From contig NC_067287.1 of the NCBI RefSeq assembly GCF_020740795.1, forward strand, positions 17,809,501 through 17,873,500: DNA of 64,000 nucleotides, read 5' to 3'. This document shows, one piece after another, positions 41,501-52,245 of the stretch (its first letter is position 1; each line of letters opens with the position of its first letter). This stretch comes from Apus apus (taxonomy: Eukaryota; Chordata; Aves; Apodiformes; Apodidae). The notes below the pieces were generated by a model that saw nothing but the letters and a program-made list of their open reading frames with translations, was not told where the DNA came from and ran no database searches. Made by a program: the position numbers and the translations under genes.

Positions 41501-44153
41501 TCAAAAGTCTCCAAGTGGTTTAGAAGCCCTTGTTTAGAAATGATGAAAATTTCACTGAAAACACTGCAGTGCTTGCAGTTCTAAATTATTTCTAAATTTT
41601 TTACAATTTTATTCTTGGGTGCATTATTGAATAGTTATTTCAGATATTCATTGCGTACTGGTATTTGTTGCAGAGTTGGGGTCAGGATAGTGTGGATTAA
41701 ATACTCAGCTGGTGTACAATTACGTCACTTAATTTGCTTCAGTGGTTCAATGTTGATTTTTGTAATCTGATTGTTTCCTCTTGTGGTTTTGATACTATCC
41801 AAAGCAGGTGCTGTTTGACGGAATGTATAGAACCAAGTACTAAATGAAATGTATAGGGCCAAGTATTTATTTGTAATAAATATTTGTTTCTCCTGTGTCA
41901 AAATAATTATAAAAACATCAGCTGATATCTTACTATACTTATATATTTTCTCTCTCTCTTTAGATTATAACCTTAATTTCTGCTTATTGTCCAGGTTGAT
42001 TTTGATGCTTTAATTGTCTTCATAATGGAATCAAAACCAGTTTGGTTGGTGTGTGTTACACAACAACTTGCCCCTTTTCAGGGGCAATATTTAGGCCAGC
42101 TGTATTCTTTTCATATAAAAGAAATGCTCAGAAATTGAATAGAAGGGAATTAATCGGATATTTTCAGTCCTTCTTATGTGTCTTAAATTTTGTAATGCCC
42201 ACATCTTTTTCATGTTCCTTCCAGATTTATCTAATGTAGCTCTTTTTTTCCTTTGTGTTAAATACAATAAAACTTCTCTGCTGTTAACATTCACTATTTT
42301 TTTAAAAAATATTTCAGCATTTCAGTTGTTGTGTTTCCACACAGTATTTCCACTGATAACTTATATCTGATCACTGATACAAATTAAAAATATTTTAAGT
42401 ATTTTTTTTAATCACAACTGATTCATCTGCCTAAGTAGATGTGAACTAAAGTAACATGAAACGTAATGACAGAAGTGAAAAATGGGCCTTTAAAAATTAA
42501 CATAAAAGTTACTGTAACAACATGTGTATGTAAGATTGCTTCAGGTATATATTTCCCTGTACACCATCTAGACAGATGTAACCAGGCCAAACCCCATGGT
42601 AGTCCATTAAAAATACATGTTTATTTGCCAAATACTTTATAACTGGAGAAACAACACAAATAATTGTCCTGTGACAGCATAAAGTTTACTATATACATGC
42701 ACATAAGTGCAGGATCAGAGGCTAGGTCTAATTCACTTCAGCAGTGTTATGTGTTGTGGGGTTTGGGGTGCTTTTTTTTTCCCTTGGTAATTAAAATGCA
42801 GCTCTGTCACTGAGGTCACATTTCCCAGCTTCAGAGGGACAAGGGCTGTGTCTGTGCTAAACACACACTGTGCTAAACAGTAGTTATATTTAATTTTTAC
42901 TGTATTTTGATATCTACAGCTGCCTCAGGGTAAGGATCGAGGAGATTTTAAGTGTAGTTGTGTGTACCCAGCCCTTTCCACAAGGGTTGGTTTGCTGTCA
43001 GTTAAGTTCTCTGAAGTTATGTGCGTGGGAAAGGCTGCCAGGCTGCTGGGGGCAAGGGCAGGACAGCACAAAGCTGGCGGTGCCTTTCACAGGCTGTAGG
43101 TATAAGATTGCTTTATCTATAACTCAAAACCTGCCCTCAGAGAACTGTTCAGGATAATGCATACCTTGCTGTATTCCTGGGTGATGAAGCAGCAGAGCTC
43201 CAAGCTGATCATATACACCACGAGTCCTCAAGTTTTTTCTGGTCTTCTTCCCCTGGTAGATCTCCAAAGGTTCCCATGAGCTCTAGCCTTATGTCTTGCT
43301 CTCCTCCATCCTTTTCCTTACTGGGGGGACACTTCACTGCCTCATCCTTGGATTGTTCTGTTTAGAGCTTGAGATTAATGCTCCCTCCTTTAACTCCTTC
43401 TGTGGAGGATGCTTAAATAAGGAAAACATTGCTCAGGATTAGTGAAGAGGACAAGATGTATGGAAGGCTGCTTTCTTTTGTTCCCAAAATTTCACATTTA
43501 CATAGAGTTGCTTGTGATTGTAAAAGGTTTAACTAAACCAAATAATTAACATTTTCTAAGAATCTACGATGCAAATATTTTTAGCACTTGTAGTAGCATG
43601 TAACAGGTGAACTATTTTTATGGGTGTAGCATTATAATTTATGGGGCCTCTGCTGATCTAAACTTGATTCTTTACAGCTGTTAATTTATTAATTTTTTAT
43701 TTTACAATTTTAACACCATTTTCCAAAAGACTCCTGGACACAGGATATGTTAAAATAACCAGCTTAACATTTATTATTTTATCAAAATATTTAAACATGT
43801 AATACATTATAGTATATTCTGTAATTACAGGACATACAGTCAATATTAATTTAATCTACAGGATTAAATGTTTTCTCAAACAATGTAATTTCTGAATAAC
43901 AGGAGAATATCCTAGAATTAATATGTGTTTTTTGGGAGGTTACACAAACATTTTCCTGAGAAATCTTGAGTTTTATGAATTTTAGGGGGGTTGGGTTTTG
44001 TTTTTCACAGAAAAGTAGCAACTATAATGCAGCTTTAGTCTATCTCCTGTATTTCTCCACGTCTCAATGTCCTTCTGTTTTTCATCAGAGATTTAGAAGC
44101 AACTCAGCTAGCACTTTTATTCTACTTTTATTTTATTATTTTTTGGTGCAATA
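38571..44153. other. Intergenic region
   Basis: AT-rich DNA without recognised genes. It contains a TTTA microsatellite (39074-39098) and scattered A/T tracts. The 40.97-41.25 kb stretch is more GC-balanced but shows no family I recognise. Confidence 0.75.
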
Positions 44154-45230
44154 TTAGATTACTATTATATTTGCAATATCCTTTGCGAAGCTTCGTCTTG
44201 TATTGCTGTGTCTGCAGTGAGAAACCACAGCTCGTCTGAGACTGGGAAGATTTTGCTTGAGCTTCTCCTCCATCAGACTGTGGTGTGTGTATGTCAGTTT
44301 TACCGAAAGCTTGGATAGGGTATCAGCTGTCATTGAATGTTGTCTAGATTTATATTCTAGCTGTAAACCACACAACCATGTGAAGACTAGCCTCTGCAAT
44401 CTAGGAGATGCATCTTCTAAATTCTTCATCACGGCTGTTACTAGTGGCTGTGTTTCTGACAGTTTCAAATTTTTCTGTACATAATACAATCAATTATTTT
44501 GCACGTATATGCTAAAGCTAGAGGCTGTTTTTTGACTGTGCATGCTACAATTAGTTATGTAAATAGCAGCATATGCTACAAGTTTCCATTGCTCACCCTG
44601 CCTTTATAGAAGTGTTGGCTCAGGCTCTGCTTCAAAGTCAGTTGGCAGAGGTGTTCGGTGCTTTGTGGCTCAGGCTCTGAAGACAATGCTTTCTTTGTCA
44701 GTTCCCTCTCGTGTTTAGTATTTTAGTCTATAGTGCATGTCTGTGCGCCAAAGCCAAGACATGACTGGAATGCACTAGGGGTTTTGGTAGTCAGACTTCT
44801 AAGTTTCCCCACATTTGTCTTGATTCATATACAGAGGTATACTGGTAATTGTACGTGTGCTATCTCCTGTCTGCAAACACCAGTCAACCTTCCACCCCCA
44901 TCCCACTTAGGTTATTTCTTTAAATCAGAGCTTATATTTCTGCCTAATGATTTCTAAACCAGCCCTTTCCAGAGATTTTGGGGAATATAATTAAGTCACA
45001 ATGTTATTTCTTCCCATGTGAAAACCTCACTGTTGCGATCTTGATATCATCAAATATTTTTGTGTCTTTTTGCAAAATATTTCAGCTGCAGAGAGTAATC
45101 CAAAAGGTAGGTTAGTAAAGCAGCCAATTCCAACTGGTGTTTTGGAAGTGCTTATGTGCAAATTGGTTTGTTTCTCATATTTTCCTAGAAGATCCTGCTG
45201 GAGCCCTGATCCAGCACCCATTGCAGAGCA
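44154..45230 (-). mobile_element. Decayed Ty3/gypsy LTR-retrotransposon pol fragment (reverse transcriptase to RNase H)
   Basis: Read on the minus strand, pol landmarks occur in the right order and spacing. A VLD-type motif (45200-45217, the first catalytic Asp region of the reverse transcriptase) is followed by TP-G...LPFGL-SAAEIF (LPFG at 45099-45110), then a DDI motif (45043-45051, the catalytic Asp pair). Further on are a VAYA motif (44568-44579, start of the RNase H domain), PRLQR (44391-44405) and ADTLSKL (44307-44327, its end). LPFG to ADTLS spans about 260 codons, as in intact elements. The motifs lie in different frames with stops between them, so the copy is dead. The longest remnant frame is 44154-44489. 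No LTRs, gag or integrase were recognised. Confidence 0.75.
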
Positions 45231-48200
45231 GGTTTTGGTGTTTTGTTTTTAGGACGACTCCTGAATCTTAAATCACAAGTTGCATTGGTCTGAGTCAGAG
45301 GAACCAGATAGGTTTGTTAAAGTTTATTATTTATTACTTTTGTGCTAGCTCCCTTTATAGAGGGGGACATTCTTTAAAGAGATAATTTTACATAGGAATT
45401 TTTGATGTTGTAGCACCTACTAATACAGGATATTTGTTGAATATGCAAGTAACTAATTTCTTAAGTCTGTCCTATTACTTTTGAGAATCATGTATTATTT
45501 GTATCTATGTGATAACACCATGGTGCCGAGGGCATGTGATAGCAGAGCCACAATGTAATAGTAACCAGGAGCTTAATGGCTGGCATGAGATTGAATTTAG
45601 ATGCTGTCAATAGCCTCTGAAAAAATAATTCAGACAAATCTCAGGTGAGAATTCAAGACCCTGTTGTGGCTTGACCAAAAAAGTCCTTGGATATTTTGAA
45701 GACTAGTTGATGTGCTCATTTCCAAGGAGTAATTAGTTCAGAGTCTTCTGGGTGCATAAGACTGAAAGTAAAATATGCTGAGTGAATGTATGTCCTCACA
45801 GATTAGGAATCTGTTCCTAAATCTAAGACAGCAAAATAATGAAGTGTGGGGTTTTTTTTTTGGTTGTGTATTGTTTTTTTTTAAGGAGCTGGCATAGTCT
45901 GAAAGGTGGGAAGGAAAATCCTATAGCACAGTGTAATTGATGTGCTGGGTTGGTAGAAAGAGAACTGCAAAAAGAAAGACCAATCAAAGGCAGTACAAGC
46001 AACAGTTTTCCATCAAAGCCCTTCATCTGTTGTCTTCTGCCAGGATCATTAGCAAGCAATTACATGTATGGAATCTTTTATTTCAGAGAAGGACAAGAGT
46101 CTTTACTTTTTGAGCTGGAAGATTTTAATTCCTGCATATTGCTAAATAGTGCATGCACTTGGCTCTTCTCTGGATACAGGGGTTTGTTATCACACACCTT
46201 CTATTTCTTCATGTATAAAGCATTAATGTCTTCATATTTCTGAATGTGTATGATGGCTCTTGGAAGAGTAAAATGCAGTTGACAAAGTGACCTGTTGGTC
46301 TAATAGCAGCGACTTTAATTAAGATGTTGGTAACTATACTTCCTAAAATTACTTCTTTAGCACTTTGTTCAACTTTAAATTTATCTTTTAAAACACATTC
46401 CATTAAACATGTGTAACATCTATGCCTAGGCAAATACTTAGAAACCAACTATAATTATGCTAGTCATGTTATTGATAAGGTAAATGCTAAATGTAGAAGC
46501 AAGCAGGTTAATTTGGCCTGATCAATGGCTTAAAATTATGCTTTTAAAAGTAATTTTATTTATTTGAAATATTCTCCAGATGTATTTAAAATATTAATAA
46601 ACTATTAAATGAACAAGTAACACTATATTCAACATTTTTACACCATTTCTACAGTGGGTAAAATTGTAGTATAAAGTTGGTGTATACTCGATAACAATTT
46701 ACATGTTTATTTTACCATCTGGTAAATGTGTAAACGATATTTTGAGAAGCACATTTCAAATTCACTTTAACAACTTATCCTCGACAATATGTATCCTATC
46801 TCATGTACTGACTGGAAAGATTTTGAAAACCTCTCAGAGAGAAATGCAATAACAAAACATTATTTTTTTGTGATGCTTAAGATCAAGCTTGGCATCAAGT
46901 TGGAGGTCTTTCAGTATTTGGGAAGGATTTTGGTATGTCAGTGGTGTCAAAGAGAGATTTCAGATTGTTTTACACACCACAGTATAAAGATATTTATCAT
47001 CTTCCCTAAAGAAACCATAGGGTGCATAGGTAATAATAACAAAACAGATAGAGTTTGCTCTGTTGTATAACTGTATTGTATCCTTTCCAGGGGGTTTGAA
47101 TTTGCTACCTCTTCTGTCTAAGTATGGGAATCTCATTATTAGAAGTGTTACAATGAACCCCAAGTGGATTGCTTCTCTCATGTACTTTAACAGCACTTTG
47201 ACACTGCAGCCTTCTGCCTTTTTATTTTAGTCTTCTGCTTATTGGTCTCTCTGGATTAAATTGCACACACTTTCTTAAATTTAACAAACTAGAGAATATT
47301 CTGTTGTAGCTCAGCTTTTATTCACCCTTTCCTAGCTGTTACTAATCTTAACTGGAAAAAAAAAACAAAAAACTTCCTTTTCTCCTCCCCCAACCCCAAT
47401 AAAATTTAAAAAACCCTGCCCTGAAAGCAAGTCTGCCTGGAGAACACCTCCACACTAATTACCATCTGGCCAATCTGCAAATGAGGTTTGAGAGCAGATT
47501 TCAAATGTAGGCTCCAGCTAGTCTGTACCTTGTATTAGTCTGTTAGTATTTATTAAGAGATTTGAAAGCATTTAGGCAGCTAGAGAGCAGACAGGTACCT
47601 TACTTTTGGAAAATCTGTCATACATCTCTTTGTTCCTTCCAGGGTCTAAATGCCTTTGACTTGATACCCAATCAGCAATGCTCCTCCATGGTTTATGGCA
47701 GCCAGTTTTGCTCGAGTACAGACTTTATAATGGGCAATAGTCTTAATTTTAAAATGTTAGAAAATGGTGAAAAAAATTCTTTTTTTTTTTTTTTTTTTTG
47801 CGCAAAATCTACTTAATTCATGTATAGAAGTTAATGGATTACAACATTTATTTTTGTCCATGTGCTGTTTCAGAATGTGGGGAGAAAACCTTGCTTAGTC
47901 AAATCCAGTACTGATCTTGAGTAACTAGAGAAGCCTGTGAGCTGCTCTGATTCTGTGTGTGCCTCTAAGACCAGATTTTAGCCCAGTAATAATAAAACCA
48001 CATTGTCATTAAACAGCAACATTAAACTTTAAAAAAAAATTGTATTTTTACAAGTTAATTAATCACACTGCATTTAACATTACTGTTTTGTTTCTTTATG
48101 ATATTAAATGCGTATCACTAATGAATTTCAGGTTTAGCAGCTATTTTCTCTGCTGCTTCCCTTACAGAGATTAGACAAGCCCTTTCCTGTTTGTAAATCA

Positions 48201-48563
48201 GCACAATCAGAGATGATAAAATTCTTAGCAGACTGTCAAAGAAATAATTGTGCTTTTCACCTTTCTTCCCTTTGCTGGTTTCTCATTTTATCTCTACTCT
48301 ATGAAAAGTGCTGTCAACCTTATGTAAACAATAATTCATTATTTTGTTTTTAATGATAAAAAAAAAACCACCCAGAAACTCTTTCAGCAAAAGAGCAGTA
48401 GTTGTTTAGGACACCTGCTGTTATAAAAGATCTTCCTACAGGAGCTAATGAGTTCATAGGTAAAGTCCCAATTGAGAGCACCTGGAAACAGGCAGAACTG
48501 AAGCTGAGTTCTGTAGTGCTAGTAGCGGTTTTTAATACACACTGAAAATGTCTTTCTCTTTAG
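45231..48563. other. Intergenic region
   Basis: AT-rich DNA. No LTR or gag piece belonging to the gypsy relic could be recognised upstream of it. Promoter and 5' exons of the gene at 48.6 kb may lie here but cannot be assigned with confidence. A T-tract occurs near 47780-47799. Confidence 0.6.
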
Positions 48564-48723
48564 ATTGGCTGTGGGTAACTATATTGCAGAAGTAGATGTT
48601 CAAGAAATTACTCAGAGGCATAAAATGGTGTTTACTTGGAATCACCAGGAAGAAATGGCAACATTTGGAAAATCTACTTGATAGACATCTGGAGAGGATT
48701 CCTGAAATGATAGAGGTTTTAAG
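48564..48723 (+). CDS. Unrecognised gene candidate, penultimate exon (coding from 48596)
   Basis: A strong acceptor (TGTCTTTCTCTTTAG) precedes 48564 and a consensus donor GTAAGT follows 48723. A frame opens at ATG 48596, right after an in-frame TAG (48593-48595), and runs 42 codons plus AG to the donor. The product is lysine/arginine-rich and probably helical (for example RKKWQHLENLLDRHLERIPE); no signal peptide or membrane segment. It joins in phase to the exon at 49296. The ATG has a poor context (T at -3), so the true start could be elsewhere if an internal acceptor is used. A second frame is open from the acceptor to a TGA at about 48681, so a frameshifted older gene is an alternative. 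Confidence 0.5.
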
Positions 48724-49295
48724 GTAAGTAGTTAATAGACTGGGCCTTGAGTACTGAGTAGCATTGCTTTTATTGTTTTGTATTAGAATTTTATTACAGC
48801 AATTTTCCAATGGGAAATAACCTTTTGTGCGGTAGCTATTTACTGTCAAACATGGTGCTTGCAATCAGGAGTGCCAGAACCAGGAAGGAATCTGCCTCTT
48901 ACCCCATGATCACACTTATGGTGGATTCCAAGAAGAAGGTTTCTTGGCTTGCAAAATATAAGTAGTTTCACTTTAAATGAAAAATATCCAAGCCCATTTA
49001 GGAAAGATTAATAAAAAATGACCTTTCAAGAAAGCGAGTTAAAATGATATATTTGGTTCTCATATTGTTAATAACTGGTGCTCATTGACCTCAGAAGCTC
49101 CCCCCCTGCCCAAGCTTTTCTGTGTTCTTGCTTATTTCCAAAAACTGTAAATATCAAACTATGTATTCAGTGTTCTAACTTTTAAAATAAGATTTTAAAA
49201 TTAAACGTGACATTTTAATATATTTTGATATTGACTAAACTGAATCTTTTAAAGTGACATAAATATGTAAATGGAGATTGATAAATTTATTTCAG
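48724..49295 (+). other. Intron of the unrecognised gene candidate (572 bases)
   Basis: Starts GTAAGT and ends TTTATTTCAG. Phase-2 intron: AG on the left and A on the right make Arg. Confidence 0.5.
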
Positions 49296-49437
49296 ACTAC
49301 CATCTGGGAAGGCTGATTACAAGGGCATGTGGAGCACAAAGCCAATTAAAGATATTCCTACTTCTTACTGTGGACCGTTGCTGCCTTCCCCATATTCCCT
49401 GGAAGCTGAACTGAATGGCATTTACAAAAAATACTAA
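49296..49437 (+). CDS. Unrecognised gene candidate, terminal coding exon
   Basis: The acceptor is TTTATTTCAG. The exon completes an Arg codon, then encodes 46 residues ending in TAA (49435-49437). It includes DYKGMWSTKPIKDIPTSYCG and a C-terminus of YSLEAELNGIYKKY. The Pro/Tyr/Lys-rich tail recalls small cilium- or sperm-microtubule proteins in style only; I do not recognise the family. With the previous exon from 48596 the product would be 89 residues. The AATAAA 14 bases after the stop strongly suggests a genuine 3' terminal exon. Confidence 0.55.
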
Positions 49438-49451
49438 GCTAAGGATATAAT

Positions 49452-49457
49452 AATAAA
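49452..49457 (+). terminator. Poly(A) signal of the unrecognised gene candidate
   Basis: Canonical AATAAA 14 bases after the TAA stop, followed by a T/G-containing stretch (TTTATGTAGTCCTGTTC). Confidence 0.6.
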
Positions 49458-49475
49458 TTCTATCTTTATGTAGTC

Positions 49476-52062
49476 CTGTTCATTATTGACAGTCAGATTT
49501 GCATCAAAGAACATGACACCAGTGACTTGCTGGCAGCTTAAGTAATTGGGGAAAAAAGTCGTTATTCTACGGAAACAGGAGTTTGCTCATTACAGCCAAT
49601 CACCTGAATAGCAAATGGTATGGCTGCCAATAGATGGAGAAAAAGGCAAGTCTAGTGGAAAATAGGAGCATTTAAAGGCCAAGAAAAGACATATGGTCCG
49701 TCTATGCTTTCCTTATATGCCTGGAAATTACAAATTAAGCTACAATGTAGCCCACCACCTTAATGTGAAAATTCTCCATTTTTTTCCATCTTAATCTTGA
49801 GAAATTTAACAGATTTGGCCAGTAATGTTGACTTCAGTTTTTGTGTCAGCATTCAAGTTCTCTAGAAAATAGCATCTGAATTGATTGTTGTCCAATACTT
49901 GATTTTGTTATAGCCATAAAGAATGTACTTTTGAAATAAATTCTTCATAGCAATTGCAGATGTGGATCTGTTCTGTCCTTTAGAGGTGTTCATATTTTCA
50001 TGTGTATTCTTCAAGAGAAGAATACAAATCATTCTTGTCAGCTACTTTTAATAAAATAATCCTCTGATGACGATAAGAAATGATATCTGTCTTCAAGGAC
50101 AGTAAATAATGGGTATCTCTCATTTCCAGTTAGTTGTAGTTGTAACTAATATATTGTGCAAATGTTGTCCTTTACACTTTAAGATATAATGTATTATTCC
50201 TGTAATGAAACAAGTGTCCAAGTCCAAATTGGTCAGTAAGTTTCAAGAACACTGGGCTTATTGAGGGGGCTACCTGACCACATTTTTGGTAAAGCATTAG
50301 TAAAAGTTGAGAATTCAAAGTCTTTTAAAATGTGCTTGTATAGACACAGTTCACTTGAGATACCAAGTTCTTGAACATCTGAGGGCAGTTTGAGTTTTAA
50401 AAAGATTTTACGTGGCCTTAAGTCTGCAAAGGCTTTTAGCCTTTTTCTTAATGAGCTTTTTTTTTTTTTTCAAGTAGATTACTTATTCTAAACCATCTCA
50501 TGATACACAGTCATGTGGTGAACAGATGCTCAATTCTGCCCTTTTTAATGTCATACTCTGAAACTCTGATGGTTTTTCCGTTTCAGTTAGAAATACTGAT
50601 AAAATAACCATCATGGGACCCTGACACAAGCTTACTGGCCCTTACTTCTCCATTCTATGTACTTGAAAGAGTTACTAGAACTATTATTTCTAGTTTGCGT
50701 TCATGGGCTCTGAAAATACAGCATATTTACACATTCTAAAATGTCTCTGTGGCTGAAAAAAATGCTAATCTCTTTCTAGTCTGTAAATAATTTCTGACTT
50801 CATTGTAGTGCTATGGGAAAAATGAAGCTTAAAATTTTGTTTTGAAGCAAGCTTCAGATTTAATGGAGGAACAGTGGATAGCTAAATAGTTTATTATAAT
50901 TAATGCATTTTAAATGTGACATACAATAGATGTTGTGAAAACCATGGGATTTGGAGTTGTATAAAAATATATATAAGCTTATCTCGAGTAATTACTGTTG
51001 TGGGGTTTCTAACTGGGTCCAGTGACACAGTATGCTTGCAGTTCTTCCCCTACCCTCATCAATGTTAGGTCCTTTGCAAGTGCTTCTGTTCTCAACTTTC
51101 CTACTCTTCCTTTGTGGGTGAGTGACCTGCCAGCTTCATTTCCCCATCTCATTTCAGCATGGGCCCAATCAAATAACCCCAACTAGTGACTCTTCTGACC
51201 AAGAACTGCAGAAACGAAGTTACTTTATCCACTTTGTCCCATAGAATTATTTTGGGATTTCTGAGGTGCAAGGCAGAGAGAAGTAAATGTTTGCACAATT
51301 CTGGAAAAAATGCTGCCAAAAAAAGTTATTGTGAAAATACTGCTTTATTGAGGAATCATCCTGAATTTAAAGTAGTATAAACTTTTGTTTCAGGAAGTTC
51401 CACCTGAGTGACCTTTTCATTAAGATCCTAAGATCATCCCATAACTCTTCAATAAACCCTTACCAGGTAAGACCGGTGTAGGTAACGAGCTTTTCCCCAC
51501 CAGTATACACTGGCATCACTCATTACTGTAGGTCCAATTAATGATAGTGGAAGTTACACTTGTAAATTTCCCCATGCATTAATGAGTGAACAGCCCCCCT
51601 CAGTTTAGTTAACCATATTCCAGTTACCTGGCACTTTCCCCATCCCTTGTGAGATCTCAAATGTTTAATTAAAGCCTTTTTTTCTTCTTCTTTTTTTCTT
51701 TTTCCCTCTCCTCACTCTCCTTCATTCATTTTGTTGAGTTGTAATTCTTTTTGGCCTGATGCCTTGGCAAGATTCAGCGCTTCTAATTGCTTGTATAGTC
51801 TGGCCTAGTCATGGAGCCTTTTAGCTTTCATTCAGGCTTCCAGCAATATCAGCCCCACTGGTCACAAGCTTCCCACTCAGGTTCCGTTCATAGCCCTTTA
51901 GCTGATTACTTGTTATGTATTTAAAGATCTCCATACTGTTTATTTCATTTCCTATTTGAGATAGTCTGTTTGCTTAATTTTTTTTCTGTGCTAATTTAAT
52001 TTTAAACATATAGGGCTGTCTTCTTGATCAAACAAGCCAGAATTTTGCATCCATATGTTACA
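49476..52062. other. Intergenic region
   Basis: AT-rich DNA with a T-tract (50459-50471). No gene, RNA or repeat family recognised. Confidence 0.75.
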
Positions 52063-52245
52063 TTAATAATAATAATACAACAAATAATAGTCAATGCTTT
52101 CTACTTCTCTAATGTCTACCATCCACTGATCTCAAAGCATTCTTATTTTACAAGTGGTAAAATGGTGTCAAGAGACATGAACTACTTGCTAAACATTATG
52201 TATGACATCTGTTACAGAGCCAGACATAGGACTGAGTAGTTTGGT
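52063..52245 (+). mobile_element. Ancient amniote SINE/LINE tail (L3/CR1-type)
   Basis: An AAT repeat is followed by a CATCCACTGATCTCAAAGCA piece, then ATTTTACAAGTGGTAAAATG, then a TGACATCTGTTACAGAGCCA piece. This order matches the widespread old amniote repeat tail that carries ATCTCAAAGC, ATTTTACAGATG and CAGAGC boxes. It is strongly diverged and partly deleted. The family name is from memory and uncertain. Confidence 0.55.

Noticed and set aside
43270..43430. Minus-strand open stretch rich in Glu/Lys/Gly near the gypsy relic
   Set aside because: Does not match gypsy integrase motifs and has no start or splice context; cannot be assigned.
45086..45106. Possible 21-base microexon (TTTCAG ... 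GTAGGT) on the plus strand
   Set aside because: It lies antisense to the gypsy reverse transcriptase relic, and no frame links it to a neighbouring exon.
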